A stretch of 64,000 nt of DNA from positions 62,001 to 126,000 of the forward strand of contig NZ_CABFVU010000001.1 in the NCBI RefSeq assembly GCF_902150045.1, written 5' to 3'. This stretch comes from Chitinophaga polysaccharea (GTDB lineage: Bacteria > Bacteroidota > Bacteroidia > Chitinophagales > Chitinophagaceae). How positions within the stretch are numbered: position 1 is the stretch's first letter; each line of letters opens with the position of its first letter. The position numbers and the translations under genes are program-made. This document shows positions 9,501 through 16,905 of this stretch, piece after piece. The notes under the pieces were generated by a model that was not told the DNA's origin, did no database searches, and worked only from the letters and a program-made list of their open reading frames with translations.

Positions 9501-10869
9501 TCTGGCCGAAAGCCGCGCTGTTCATCATCGTTTTCGCAGAGGCCTCTACTTCGCTGTCCATTTGTTCCTGTGTCATCACGGCTGTTCCCCTCAAGGCAGC
9601 GCCTTTGGTAAGCTTATGCATCACCGCTTCAATAATGATCACCGCCCCATCTACCAGCAGGCCAAAATCCAGGGCGCCGAGGCTCATCAGGTTGCCGCTC
9701 ACGCCAAACAGGTTCATCATGATAATGGCAAATAACATGGCCAGCGGGATCACGGAAGCTACTATCAGGCCTGCCCTGATATTACCCATAAATATCACCA
9801 GCACAAATACCACTATCAGCGCACCTTCCAGCAGGTTGCGCTCTACAGTGGAAATAGCATTATCTACCATTTTGGTACGGTCCAGGAAAGGATCGATCAT
9901 CACACCTTCCGGCAATGTTTTTTCTATTTCCTTCACCCTGTTTTTAATCCCTTTTATTACGGCGGCGCTGTTCTCTCCTTTCAGCATCATCACCACTGCT
10001 CCGGCTACTTCGCCCTCATCATTATATACCGTGGCCCCGTACCTCACGGCATGCCCCTGCTTTACGGTGGCTACATCCCTTACCAGCAGCGGCACGCCGC
10101 CGCTTACCTGTTTCACCACGATGTTGCTGATGTCTGTCATATTTTTGGCCAGCCCTTCACTACGGATAAAAACCACGTTAGGGCCTTTCTCAATATAGGC
10201 GCCGCCGGTGTTCTGGTTATTGTCCTGCAGGCATTTAAATACATCCGTTACCGTTAGACCGAAGCTTCTCAGTTTATCAGGGTCAATGGCTACTTCATAT
10301 TGTTTTACCATACCGCCAAAGCTGCTCACATCGGCTACGCCTTCCACGCTCAGCAGCTGTCGCCTTACAATCCAGTCCTGTATATCGCGCAGGGCAGTGA
10401 GATCGTATTTACCTTCGTAACCCGGCCTGGGCTTCACTACGTACTGGAATATTTCACCCAGGCCGGTGGTAACAGGCCCCAGCTGCGGATCTCCCATTCC
10501 CGGCGGGATCTGTGGCCGCACCTGGCCCAGTCGTTCACTGATCTGCTGCCGGGCCCAGTATACATCTGTATGATCGTTGAACACAATGGTAACAAGGCTA
10601 AGCCCGAAGCGTGAAAAGCTCCGCTGCTCAATAATTCCGGGCACATTACGGGTGGCCTGTTCTATGGGTACGGTAATGAACCGCTCCACATCGGGCGCAC
10701 CAAGACCAGGCGCTGAAGTGATCACCAGCACCTGGTTGTTGGTGATGTCAGGAACCGCATCAACAGGCAGCTGTGTTAGGGAGTAACTGCCCCAACCGAT
10801 CAACGCCAGTACAAAGAGGAGAATGATCAGTTTGTTCCTGACGGAAAAATGAATGATCTTATTTAACAT
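6505..10869 (-). CDS. CzcA-type heavy-metal RND pump fused to a TolC-like outer-membrane channel
   Basis: The start at 10869 (MLNKIIHFSVRNKLIILLF) is chosen because it begins the canonical first RND helix; the open frame extends upstream to 11028 without homology. The protein has 1454 residues. Residues 1 to about 1040 are a heavy-metal RND transporter with the proton-relay pattern D401, D407, E414 in GALDFGLLVDGAVIIIEA. The segment QMRFNELMTGARQDV is CzcA-like, which favours divalent cations (Zn, Co, Cd, Ni) over Cu or Ag. Residues about 1060-1454 form an OEP/TolC domain with two repeats. The joint is a hydrophobic stretch, LTVLLLLLACPGLLRAQ, that resembles a signal peptide. Adaptor and channel are thus encoded next to and inside the pump gene. 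Confidence 0.88.
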   Translation of the reverse strand: MLNKIIHFSVRNKLIILLFVLALIGWGSYSLTQLPVDAVPDITNNQVLVITSAPGLGAPDVERFITVPIEQATRNVPGIIEQRSFSRFGLSLVTIVFNDHTDVYWARQQISERLGQVRPQIPPGMGDPQLGPVTTGLGEIFQYVVKPRPGYEGKYDLTALRDIQDWIVRRQLLSVEGVADVSSFGGMVKQYEVAIDPDKLRSFGLTVTDVFKCLQDNNQNTGGAYIEKGPNVVFIRSEGLAKNMTDISNIVVKQVSGGVPLLVRDVATVKQGHAVRYGATVYNDEGEVAGAVVMMLKGENSAAVIKGIKNRVKEIEKTLPEGVMIDPFLDRTKMVDNAISTVERNLLEGALIVVFVLVIFMGNIRAGLIVASVIPLAMLFAIIMMNLFGVSGNLMSLGALDFGLLVDGAVIIIEAVMHKLTKGAALRGTAVMTQEQMDSEVEASAKTMMNSAAFGQIIILIVYLPILSLQGIEGKMFRPMAQTVSFAIIGAFILSLTYVPMMGALVLNKKLSHKDSFADKMMRSVQRFYDPLLKKALRTPRMVVAMAFVLFAAAIPALMSLGGEFIPQLEEGDFAVDTRLLTGSSLTTTISTTQQSARVLLDKFPEVEKVVTKIGSGEIPTDPMPMEAADMMVILKPKKEWTSASSFPELAGKMSAALEEVPGIATGFQFPVQMRFNELMTGARQDVVCKIFGDDLDTLSAYADKLGKVIQSINGATDLYTETVTGIPQLVVTYNREAIARSGASINDINNTLQAAYAGAVAGLVFEADKRYDLVIRMDERQRRDINEISNLQIGLPGGQQVPLHMLATIELQDGPYQIQREDARRRITVGFNVRGRDVQSIVQELQHKVGSRVKFPSGYYITYGGQYENLQHATRRLGIALPVALLLIFLLLFFAFHNLKYCVLIFSAIPLSAIGGVLAIWLRGMPFSISAGVGFIALFGVAVLNGIVLIGEMNQLKKDGMTDTMQIILRATHDRLRPVLMTATVASLGFLPMALSQGAGAEVQRPLATVVIGGLITATMLTLLVLPCLYYLAEKGWKRPTIKPLTVLLLLLACPGLLRAQEAKPLSLQQALHIATEQNRQIALGRLQESYYEALRHSSVDPARTTVTGELGNINSTSFDNKFTISQGFSLPALYKKQKNVFEQEWLAAKWQTTLQKAEIIRLVKQAYLQLQYLNSRRLLLEKMDSTYSRYTKVAALRFEKGETNLLEKTALENQANQLKMLLRMTNADEKVAGVQLAALLNERGVITATDTLGANVMLYDTTLLAQHPVLQLYQQQERIAAGNTRLEKAKLLPDWNLGYSNQSLIGWQMDKQQVDHYYGPGSRFSTVQVGVGIPIFARAQHAKVKAAARMEDIAALSLEVAATKLWAQLQQNHSEYLKYQQAVDYYTSSALPQADVMIRTANLTYKNGEIGYIEWGTLINNAVALQSEYLDAVKELNLRKIELEYLLSSNQN

Positions 10870-11000
10870 GATTATCTGTTGGGCTACATGAATACAACAG
10901 CGCAACTGCCCACAGGGATAGCCTGCGCCGTACGGTGAACGGCAGCAGCAACCATGCGCAGCATTACTGTGATTCAGAAATAAAAATATGTACGCGGATT

Positions 11001-11025
11001 TTGTCTTTTTCAGCTGAAAAGACAA
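11001..11025. promoter_or_regulatory. Near-perfect palindrome upstream of czcA-like gene
   Basis: TTGTCTTTTTCAG (11001-11013) is followed without a loop by CTGAAAAGACAA (11014-11025). The two halves pair except for one extra T. It lies between the 126-residue gene and the pump gene. With no loop and no T-run after it, it looks more like a binding site for a dimeric regulator than a terminator. Confidence 0.4.
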
Positions 11026-11034
11026 CATTCACTC

Positions 11035-11415
11035 TTATACGCGGGGAGGCTGGAAAATGCTGTGTAAAGGAAGATAGGGAGGTATTTCGTCATTCATTAT
11101 TTCCCGCATTACAGGCGCCTCGGCGGGCACTTTAAACGATAGTTGCGGTAAAACAGGTAATATGCTGGGAGGTGTAAGCGTAAAAAAATACAGGCAGGTC
11201 TTAAACGGCAGCTCCATGTCCTGCTGATAATCTGCATCGTAGGGCTGTGGATCTATATAATGCATTTTAAAGAATGAGAAAATGGTAGTGCCGGGGCTTT
11301 CCCCTTTGTGCTTGATATAATGCTCCACCAGCAGCGGCAGTTTTAACACCTGCCCTGCTTCGGTAGTGCCCAGCAGGTAGAGGGCCATTAGAAATATAGC
11401 TACTGCTTTTCTCAC
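11035..11415 (-). CDS. Small conserved protein of metal-efflux operons, unknown function
   Basis: The 126-residue product has an N-terminal hydrophobic segment (AVAIFLMALYLLGTTEA) that may be a signal peptide or anchor. After it come ELLKLP-like text (VLKLPLLVEHYIKHKGE) and an acidic HYIDPQPYDADYQQDMELPFKT segment. Short proteins with the pattern LP..IEHY..H ... MHY......DxxxDxxLPFK recur before CzcA-type pumps in Bacteroidota; I know this by memory and cannot run a search. Its place as the first gene of the operon and its secreted nature suggest a periplasmic accessory, perhaps metal-binding through the His and Asp residues. Confidence 0.65.
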   Translation of the reverse strand: MRKAVAIFLMALYLLGTTEAGQVLKLPLLVEHYIKHKGESPGTTIFSFFKMHYIDPQPYDADYQQDMELPFKTCLYFFTLTPPSILPVLPQLSFKVPAEAPVMREIMNDEIPPYLPLHSIFQPPRV

Positions 11416-11624
11416 GCGGTAAAGTTATAAAAAAAAGCGAGAACCGGTCATCTTCCATTTTCTTTATGCCGGTTATTCAGCAATGATCACCTTTACCCAT
11501 GTTCTGTAAGCGTTTTAACGGTTATTGAAGCCGACCGCTCCATTGAAGCAGCCAATGCCATCTAGCCGCTGCTGCAGCTAACAGCACCAGGAAGAAATTC
11601 TTCAGTAAAAAGGATATAAAATGT
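11416..11624. other. Intergenic stretch without a clear gene
   Basis: This gap lies upstream of the 126-residue gene and should hold the promoter of the efflux operon on the minus strand. A short plus-strand frame at 11531-11565 reads VIEADRSIEAANAI and then stops. It looks coding-like but is too short to call. No strong promoter motif was found. Confidence 0.3.
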
Positions 11625-11660
11625 AAAGCGTCTTACAGCATCTTTACTGTAAGACGCTTT
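11625..11660 (-). terminator. Intrinsic terminator after the TPR gene
   Basis: Arms AAAGCGTCTTACAG (11625-11638) and CTGTAAGACGCTTT (11647-11660) pair over 14 bp around an 8-nt loop. The minus-strand TPR gene ends 16 bp before it. A and T tracts flank both sides, so it could act in either direction. Confidence 0.75.
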
Positions 11661-11675
11661 TTATACGGCATCCAC

Positions 11676-12077
11676 TCATGGGGTCTTCATTCGTTTTAAA
11701 ACAATCGCTTTCCTGCGCTTCCAACCGGTGATCACCGGGTCCTCGCTGGTCATTTTACCTTTGGCGTCTATCTGCCCCAGGCTTTTTGCCAGCGCCTGGC
11801 TTAACTTCGCGGCCTTCCGGTGCGCTTTCATCCAGGAGGCCCGGGTTTGATGCGCATGATCTTCCAGCGACTTTATCCCTTTGTTGATAATCTCCAGTTC
11901 TTTTTTATACGCCTTTTGTTTACGGTAAATGATCATTAACCGGTTGTAAGCAGCAATGGTAAGCGGATCGTTGGAAAGTGCCTCGTTATACTTTGCAATG
12001 GCGCCTGTAAAATCATCCTCCGACTCCAGTTGCCTGGCCTGCTCCAGTAGGCTTTTATGTGAAACCTTCTCTGCCAT
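11676..12077 (-). CDS. Small TPR-repeat protein
   Basis: The 133-residue protein carries two tetratricopeptide units: LLEQARQLESEDDFTGAIAKYNEAL followed by PLTIAAYNRLMIIYRKQKAY and a partial third repeat. The C-terminal third is basic (WKRRKAIVLKRMKTP). TPR proteins act as scaffolds for protein partners, but no partner is evident. It is 12 bp downstream of the DUF3606 gene and likely shares a transcript with it. Confidence 0.75.
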   Translation of the reverse strand: MAEKVSHKSLLEQARQLESEDDFTGAIAKYNEALSNDPLTIAAYNRLMIIYRKQKAYKKELEIINKGIKSLEDHAHQTRASWMKAHRKAAKLSQALAKSLGQIDAKGKMTSEDPVITGWKRRKAIVLKRMKTP

Positions 12078-12089
12078 GAACCGATTTCA

Positions 12090-12272
12090 TTAATGACCTT
12101 GCAGGTAGTTGATAATATCCTGTCGCATAGGACCAGCGTTTTTAATGGCGTCTTTAATTTCCTGGTGGGTTTTAGCCGAAAACTGCTGATGCAGGTATTC
12201 TACCTCAGACGGATCCTGACTGTCTACACGGATATCATCCTGTTTTCCAACATTTTTTTTATCATCTGCCAT
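12090..12272 (-). CDS. DUF3606 domain protein
   Basis: This 60-residue protein starts MADDKKNVGKQDDIRVDSQDP and ends with an amphipathic helix pair (VEYLHQQFSAKTHQEIKDAI and RQDIINYLQGH). The pattern (K-x-G-x-x-D, R-V-D/N, then a short helix-turn-helix-like fold) is that of DUF3606, small proteins of unknown function often found in stress-related sets in Gram-negative bacteria. It is cotranscribed with the TPR gene by position. Confidence 0.8.
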   Translation of the reverse strand: MADDKKNVGKQDDIRVDSQDPSEVEYLHQQFSAKTHQEIKDAIKNAGPMRQDIINYLQGH

Positions 12273-12330
12273 AACAATGAAATTTAAGTGAAAGATGAAA
12301 TTGTTCTATCTCCCAGTGTCACAAATTACA

Positions 12331-12435
12331 TGCCCTGCCGGATGATAGTCGTGATGCTGTAATTGCAGCGGGGCCATGTACAGTATTGGAGAAACAGCGC
12401 CTCAAAATGTAGCGCCTGTACATCGCTGTCGGGCA
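12331..12435. other. Nested inverted repeats in a divergent intergenic region
   Basis: Three pairs of arms nest: TGCCC (12331) with GGGCA (12431), CAGCG (12366) with CGCTG (12424), and ATGTACAG (12376) with CTGTACAT (12416). An inner GCGC pair (12397 and 12412) closes the top. The region is 105 bp and lies between the divergent DUF3606 and membrane-protein genes. It could be a structured leader or a dyad-rich control region. A minus-strand frame also stays open here, so a gene remnant cannot be excluded. Confidence 0.35.
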
Positions 12436-12509
12436 GAAAGGCAAGCCAAAGGGTGGTATTGCTAAACGGATTATTATTTGATAGGCATTGATATACTAAC
12501 CCGTATCTT

Positions 12510-12953
12510 ATGTTTTATCTGAAAGCGATCGCGGCAGGCATATCCGGAACTCTGCTGATGACAGGGGCCTTATATCTTCTTACAGCAATTACAGGAAAAA
12601 ATTACAAGGTGGTTGGCGTACTTGCGACCATGGTTACCAATCATACCAGGGCTGGTGGCGGGCTCACACATAAACCGGCTGATCTTGTTACCGGTATTGT
12701 GCTGCATTATCTCATCGGGGTATTTTTCGCGTTTATCTATTTTTACCTGTGGAAAGCAGGTGTAGGAGATCTGACCATTCGTTATACTATTATACTTGGT
12801 TTATTAACCGGCATTTTTGCCATGGGGTGGTGGCTGGCATTTATCCGGCTTCATCCAAATCCTCCGGCAGTTCCGGTGGTGTCGTACGTAACAGCTGTGG
12901 GCCTGAGCCATGTTTTATTCAGCCTGGGAGTGATGATTATTTATCGTTTATAA
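12510..12953 (+). CDS. Small integral membrane protein, unknown function
   Basis: The 147-residue product has four predicted membrane helices (about 5-25, 62-84, 92-112, 122-144). The first loop includes THKPADLVTGIVLHYLIGVFF with a conserved-looking histidine. The protein is glycine-rich and has no enzymatic motif. The gene is monocistronic and ends at a strong hairpin terminator shared with the convergent NmrA gene. Confidence 0.7.
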   Translation: MFYLKAIAAGISGTLLMTGALYLLTAITGKNYKVVGVLATMVTNHTRAGGGLTHKPADLVTGIVLHYLIGVFFAFIYFYLWKAGVGDLTIRYTIILGLLTGIFAMGWWLAFIRLHPNPPAVPVVSYVTAVGLSHVLFSLGVMIIYRL

Positions 12954-12994
12954 AAAAACAGCGCTGTATGGAATACTACAGCGCTGTTTTTTTT
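12952..12994. terminator. Bidirectional intrinsic terminator
   Basis: Arms CAGCGCTGTA (12959-12968) and TACAGCGCTG (12977-12986) pair over 10 bp with an A-run before and a T-run after. It serves the converging genes on both sides. Confidence 0.9.
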
Positions 12995-12995
12995 A

Positions 12996-13832
12996 TTAGT
13001 TCCAGACGCCGGTAGCGGCTGTTTTCCGGGCATATTCGGAAAAATCCCGTGGAGCGCGGCCTAATGCACGTTGCACTCCATCGCTGAGATGGGCATTACG
13101 GCCATCCAGCACTTCAGTAAACAGGTAGGTAACCAGCCAGATGAAATCGTCGGGGATATTATATTCAACGAGCATGGCCTTATAAGCGTCTGTTGAAATG
13201 GCTTCATACCGGATAGGCTTGCCTGCCGCTTTGGCTATTTCCTTTACAGCTGCTTCAAAGGTCATCAACCGGGGGCCGGTGAGCTCGTACAGCTCACCGT
13301 TATGGCGGTCGTCTGTAAGTGCTGCCACCGCTACATCCGCAATATCATCCACGTCAATAAAAGGCTCTGCCACGTTTCCGGCAGAAAGGGCCACATGGCC
13401 GGCCTGCAGCGGCTCCAGCAGGTATCCTTCACTGAAGTTCTGGCTGAACCAGGCGCACCGCACTACCGTCCAGCTGATACCGCTGTTCATAATGATCTGC
13501 TCGCATGCCTGCGCTTCTTTTTCTCCCCGGCCAGACAGCAATACTATTTTCTGTACACCACTGCCCACAGCCGCATCAATAAAGGCACGGATAGTTTCCG
13601 TTGCCCCGGGTATGGCCAGATCGGGGTGATAGCTGAGATACACGGCGTGTACACCTTGCAGGGCCGGTTTCCAGGTAGACTGGTCTTCCCAGGCAAAAGA
13701 AGGATCAGCAGAACGTGACCCTATACGAACAGGCCAGCCCATTTCTGTAAGTTGCGCGGCTACCCTGCTGCCGGTTTTACCGGTGCCGCCTAATACGAGT
13801 ACTGTCTGTTTTGTGGTATTTGCTGTTGTCAT
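12996..13832 (-). CDS. NmrA-like NAD(P)-binding protein
   Basis: The 278-residue protein begins with VLVLGGTGKTGSRVA, the glycine-rich NAD(P) loop GxxGxxG of atypical short-chain dehydrogenases. The later segments IVLLSGRGE, WTVVRCAWFSQNF and EPFIDVDDIADVAVAAL are characteristic of the NmrA/QOR2 branch. Members are redox sensors or quinone reductases. The active-site YxxxK of classical SDRs is absent, as usual for NmrA proteins. It stands alone with a terminator at its 3' end. A second member of the family is at 51573. Confidence 0.82.
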   Translation of the reverse strand: MTTANTTKQTVLVLGGTGKTGSRVAAQLTEMGWPVRIGSRSADPSFAWEDQSTWKPALQGVHAVYLSYHPDLAIPGATETIRAFIDAAVGSGVQKIVLLSGRGEKEAQACEQIIMNSGISWTVVRCAWFSQNFSEGYLLEPLQAGHVALSAGNVAEPFIDVDDIADVAVAALTDDRHNGELYELTGPRLMTFEAAVKEIAKAAGKPIRYEAISTDAYKAMLVEYNIPDDFIWLVTYLFTEVLDGRNAHLSDGVQRALGRAPRDFSEYARKTAATGVWN

Positions 13833-13967
13833 GATCTTTTTTTCTCAAAACTACTATGCCGGGCTCCGGGAAAATAGAACAAAACCGACACCGGGTATTT
13901 TTTCCCCGTGCCGGCAGCAAATAAATATGGGCACTGATAATAACCCTCACTGCTGACGCAGCAACCA

Positions 13968-14903
13968 TTACCTGTTATTAGCATTCATCAACCGCTCAAG
14001 TTCTTTGCCGGTAATAGCCAGCACGGTACCATGCCGTATTCCTTCCGGCATGGATAACTGATCCGACACATCCGTCCATGTTTTCATATCGGTGGATTCT
14101 ACGGCGCCATAACGGTGTTGGGTATACTTATCAAAATACACGATCCATTTACCGGCGGTATGCAGTGCGGTGGGTCCTTCCGCCCAGTATTGGCCCGTGA
14201 TGGGCGGGGAAGGTTTACCATAGCCACCGGTCAGAGTATTACTTACGGCAATACGGATATTTTTCTGCGGGGGCATTTTTGTTTCGTCTTTCAGGAACAT
14301 TATAAACCGGCCTTTATCCGGAACTATACTGGCGTCGATAACATTGAAGCCCTGGTCGTATAACAATTTTGCGGGGCTGAAGTGCTGAAAATCTTTCGTG
14401 GTGACGTAATACAGCCGGTGATTATAATTACCATCGCCGGTAGTGTCGCCGGCGGTAAACCGGCCTGGAATAGTGGTGGCCCAATAGATCATATATTCCC
14501 TGCGACGGGCATCATAAGTGATTTCCGGCGCCCAGCAGTTCAGTGCCCCGGGTTCATGCGCCATTACGGGAATTTCCTTTTGGGCGGACCAGTGCAGTAG
14601 ATCGGGCGATGAGGCATAGCCTATTCCTTTCTCCTTCCAGCTAACCGTCCATACCATATGAAAAAGGCCATCTGCCCCGCGGATGATGCAAGGGTCCCTC
14701 ATCAGCTTGTCTCCCCCGGCGGTAGGGGTGAGCAGGGAATGGTCGTTGTTCAGCGCCTGCCATTTATAACCGTCCCGGCTATACGCCAGGTGCAGGCCAT
14801 CCTGCCCGTTATCTTTAAAATAAGCAAATAAATAAACCGCATCCTGCGCGGTTGCACTGGACAGGAGTGCTGATAAAAAAACAAAAACGAGTATTTTCTT
14901 CAT
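13968..14903 (-). CDS. GH43-like five-blade beta-propeller glycosidase, secreted
   Basis: A signal peptide (MKKILVFVFLSALLSSATAQ) precedes a propeller of about 290 residues. Repeats such as LHLAYSRDGYKWQALN, RDPCIIRGADGLFHMVWT, GIGYASSPDLLHW and YYVTTKDFQHFSPAKLL have the blade pattern of clan GH-F. NVIDASIVPDKGRFIMF and YWAEGPTAL could hold the acidic Asp and the general-acid Glu of GH43. It would act in the periplasm on arabino- or xylo-oligosaccharides. The exact subfamily is uncertain, and the nearest GH genes are 15 kb away, so it is not clearly part of a utilisation locus. Confidence 0.75.
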   Translation of the reverse strand: MKKILVFVFLSALLSSATAQDAVYLFAYFKDNGQDGLHLAYSRDGYKWQALNNDHSLLTPTAGGDKLMRDPCIIRGADGLFHMVWTVSWKEKGIGYASSPDLLHWSAQKEIPVMAHEPGALNCWAPEITYDARRREYMIYWATTIPGRFTAGDTTGDGNYNHRLYYVTTKDFQHFSPAKLLYDQGFNVIDASIVPDKGRFIMFLKDETKMPPQKNIRIAVSNTLTGGYGKPSPPITGQYWAEGPTALHTAGKWIVYFDKYTQHRYGAVESTDMKTWTDVSDQLSMPEGIRHGTVLAITGKELERLMNANNR

Positions 14904-15024
14904 AAAGGACGAATATCCTTAAATATACGGCCAGGGAGCATTTTTTTAAGGAGAGCATATATTATTTCTGTCAACTTCCTATATTTACCCTCAATTTATC
15001 CAACCGCTGCTATCCCAACTGCTC

Positions 15025-16110
15025 ATGAAAAAAACTATTACCCGCGGAAACATGTTCCGTCAGCTAAAGGCGGACCTCGGAGGTAAGGATTCTTACCGCG
15101 GAGTTACGCTTACCTATACATGGCTGGCAAACCAGTTTGGTCACTTTTCACTCGGATTTATTCCCGCTTTCATTGTATACCTGGTACTGAAGAATCATAT
15201 GGATGAAGCCCGCGCCGCACTTACTGCAGCCTGGAGCATCAGCGCACTGTGGCTGGTTTTTGAGGCCATTAACTTCCTGTGGCCACTGACCATCGGGAAA
15301 AAAGGGGGTGTAAAATCATATGTATTCCAGCCGGCATGGGGCAATGTGGCTTTTGATACCGTTACAGATCTGCTGTTCTTCTGGCTCGGTGCATTTTTCT
15401 GCTCCCTGCTTTGCAAAGATACCACAATTGCCAGGGTGGTGGTAGTGGTAACCGGTGTGCTGCTGCTGTATCCTACCTATTACTGGTATCTTACTAAAAT
15501 GTACCTGCAAACGCCGGGCTATCCATTCCAGTTCCGGCTTAGCCAGTGGAGCACCGAACAAATTGCCCCGGAAGATATAAACCTGATCAGGCGGTTCCTC
15601 GACAGTAATACACAGGGCATGCACCTGTTCCTGTTTGGCCCCAAGAACAGCGGCAAAACCAGCCTGAGTGTGGCTATTGCCACGGAGCTGTCTATCCGCC
15701 ACTACTCCGCCGTTTATACTTCCGCCATGAAGCTGTACTGCATGTTTTATGAACAGGACGACGACACCACGGCGGATGTGCTGTGGACCTGGAGAAAGGC
15801 ATCGATCCTGGTAATAGATGATATTAACCCCGGCGATCCTGTTAAGGAAGACCTGATTACTTCAGAGAGGTTCCTCAGTTTCGTGGATGGCTCATCCACC
15901 AACGATATTAACAGGACCGCACTGAAAGACACCAACGTAATATGGGTGCTGGGCAATGATGATGAGGACCGGAAACTATCTGCCACCTGGCAGAATATGC
16001 TGCACAGTATAGGAGTAGAAAGGGAAAAAATGCTTTTCCTTAACCTGGAAAAATATGCGCCGAAGAAAAAACCGGCTAAGGCAGAATATGGTTTGCAAAT
16101 GCAAAGCTGA
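15025..16110 (+). CDS. Membrane protein with four helices fused to a P-loop ATPase
   Basis: The 361-residue product has four hydrophobic helices (about 38-56, 67-89, 110-130, 136-156). These are followed by a cytosolic NTPase domain with Walker A GPKNSGKT at 205-212 and Walker B ILVIDD at 261-266. A sensor-like VIWVLGNDD lies near 305-313. The ATPase half resembles DnaA/IstB-type AAA+ loaders in size and order, but no arginine finger was located. I do not recognise the whole architecture. Candidate roles are membrane-anchored remodelling or a defence function. It overlaps the convergent LuxR gene by 35 bp. Confidence 0.7.
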   Translation: MKKTITRGNMFRQLKADLGGKDSYRGVTLTYTWLANQFGHFSLGFIPAFIVYLVLKNHMDEARAALTAAWSISALWLVFEAINFLWPLTIGKKGGVKSYVFQPAWGNVAFDTVTDLLFFWLGAFFCSLLCKDTTIARVVVVVTGVLLLYPTYYWYLTKMYLQTPGYPFQFRLSQWSTEQIAPEDINLIRRFLDSNTQGMHLFLFGPKNSGKTSLSVAIATELSIRHYSAVYTSAMKLYCMFYEQDDDTTADVLWTWRKASILVIDDINPGDPVKEDLITSERFLSFVDGSSTNDINRTALKDTNVIWVLGNDDEDRKLSATWQNMLHSIGVEREKMLFLNLEKYAPKKKPAKAEYGLQMQS

Positions 16111-16816
16111 TCAGATGGGTCAGGCTTTTTACATTGAAACGCTTATACATCGGTAAGATCCTTTTTTCAATGGCAGACTGTGATACGCCAAACCTTGCCG
16201 CAATTTCCTTAAAAGAATAGCCTTCAGCCACCAGGGAAAGAGCGTCTTTCTCTTTCTCAGAAATGGCATAATAGCGGAACAGCTGCTTATTCAGCTCTTC
16301 TTCGAACTCGGATTTCTCCGGTCCGTATGCCGCATAACGCATTACATTGCCGAATTTGATACTCTCATTTTTCTGGGAGTGGCCTATAATACTGGTCACC
16401 TTTCCCTGCTCGGTTGTAAATACGCCTACTTTGGAAATGAGGGGCACAGGGGTACCATTCTTATGGATCTTTTTCAGTTCTATGGTAAAGCTGTATGGTT
16501 CGTCCCCTATATATTTGTTATGAAGGAACATCAGGGCCTTGTCGTTCAGTTCATTGGAGAAAGGAGCATATTCAGGCGCGGTAATATTTACAATGGTGAG
16601 CATGCTGATCTCATTGTCTGCATAACCCAGCAGGTCTTCCCAGCCGTCGGCATACAGCATCCTGTTCTCCTTAAAAGAATATATATAGATGGCTTCATCC
16701 GCAAACCGGCGGATCGTATTTTTATAATGTAATGCTTCCGGGCTGGTAAGATCAGCCGGTACATCTGTAATAAATGCTTTCGAATAGCTTCCAAACGCCA
16801 ACTTATCAGGATGCAT
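16076..16816 (-). CDS. PAS-domain LuxR-type transcriptional regulator
   Basis: Residues about 35-150 look like a PAS sensor (IYIYSFKENRMLYADGWEDLLGY style start, then HKNGTPVPLISKVGVFTTEQGKV). Residues about 185-243 form a GerE/LuxR HTH (EKEKDALSLVAEGYSFKEIA, then ARFGVSQSAIEKRILPMYKR). It would bind DNA in response to a small molecule, light or redox signal; there is no visible PAS cofactor residue. The start codon faces the promoter of the candidate RNA at 16869, which makes that RNA a possible target. Confidence 0.85.
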   Translation of the reverse strand: MHPDKLAFGSYSKAFITDVPADLTSPEALHYKNTIRRFADEAIYIYSFKENRMLYADGWEDLLGYADNEISMLTIVNITAPEYAPFSNELNDKALMFLHNKYIGDEPYSFTIELKKIHKNGTPVPLISKVGVFTTEQGKVTSIIGHSQKNESIKFGNVMRYAAYGPEKSEFEEELNKQLFRYYAISEKEKDALSLVAEGYSFKEIAARFGVSQSAIEKRILPMYKRFNVKSLTHLISFAFANHILP

Positions 16817-16868
16817 CTTTTTGATGGTAAAAATAATAAAGAATAGCTTAACCTGCGAATTTTCGCAG

Positions 16869-16899
16869 TTGATTCCCCTTCTTCTGCGTTATACTTTTG
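16869..16899 (+). promoter_or_regulatory. Bacteroidota sigma-A promoter of a candidate RNA
   Basis: TTG at 16869-16871 and TACTTTTG at 16892-16899, 20 nt apart, match the Bacteroidota consensus TTG-N19-21-TAnnTTTG exactly. No protein gene follows on this strand before the terminator at 17101. Confidence 0.7.
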
Positions 16900-16905
16900 T
16901 GCCTG

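Noticed and set aside
9494-10198. 234-codon open frame rich in Ser, Thr and Ile
   Set aside because: This is also antisense to the pump gene, and the composition is the mirror of its hydrophobic helices.
11531-11565. Short coding-like text VIEADRSIEAANAI
   Set aside because: It is too short to assign to a family and has no supporting context, so it was not listed as a pseudogene.
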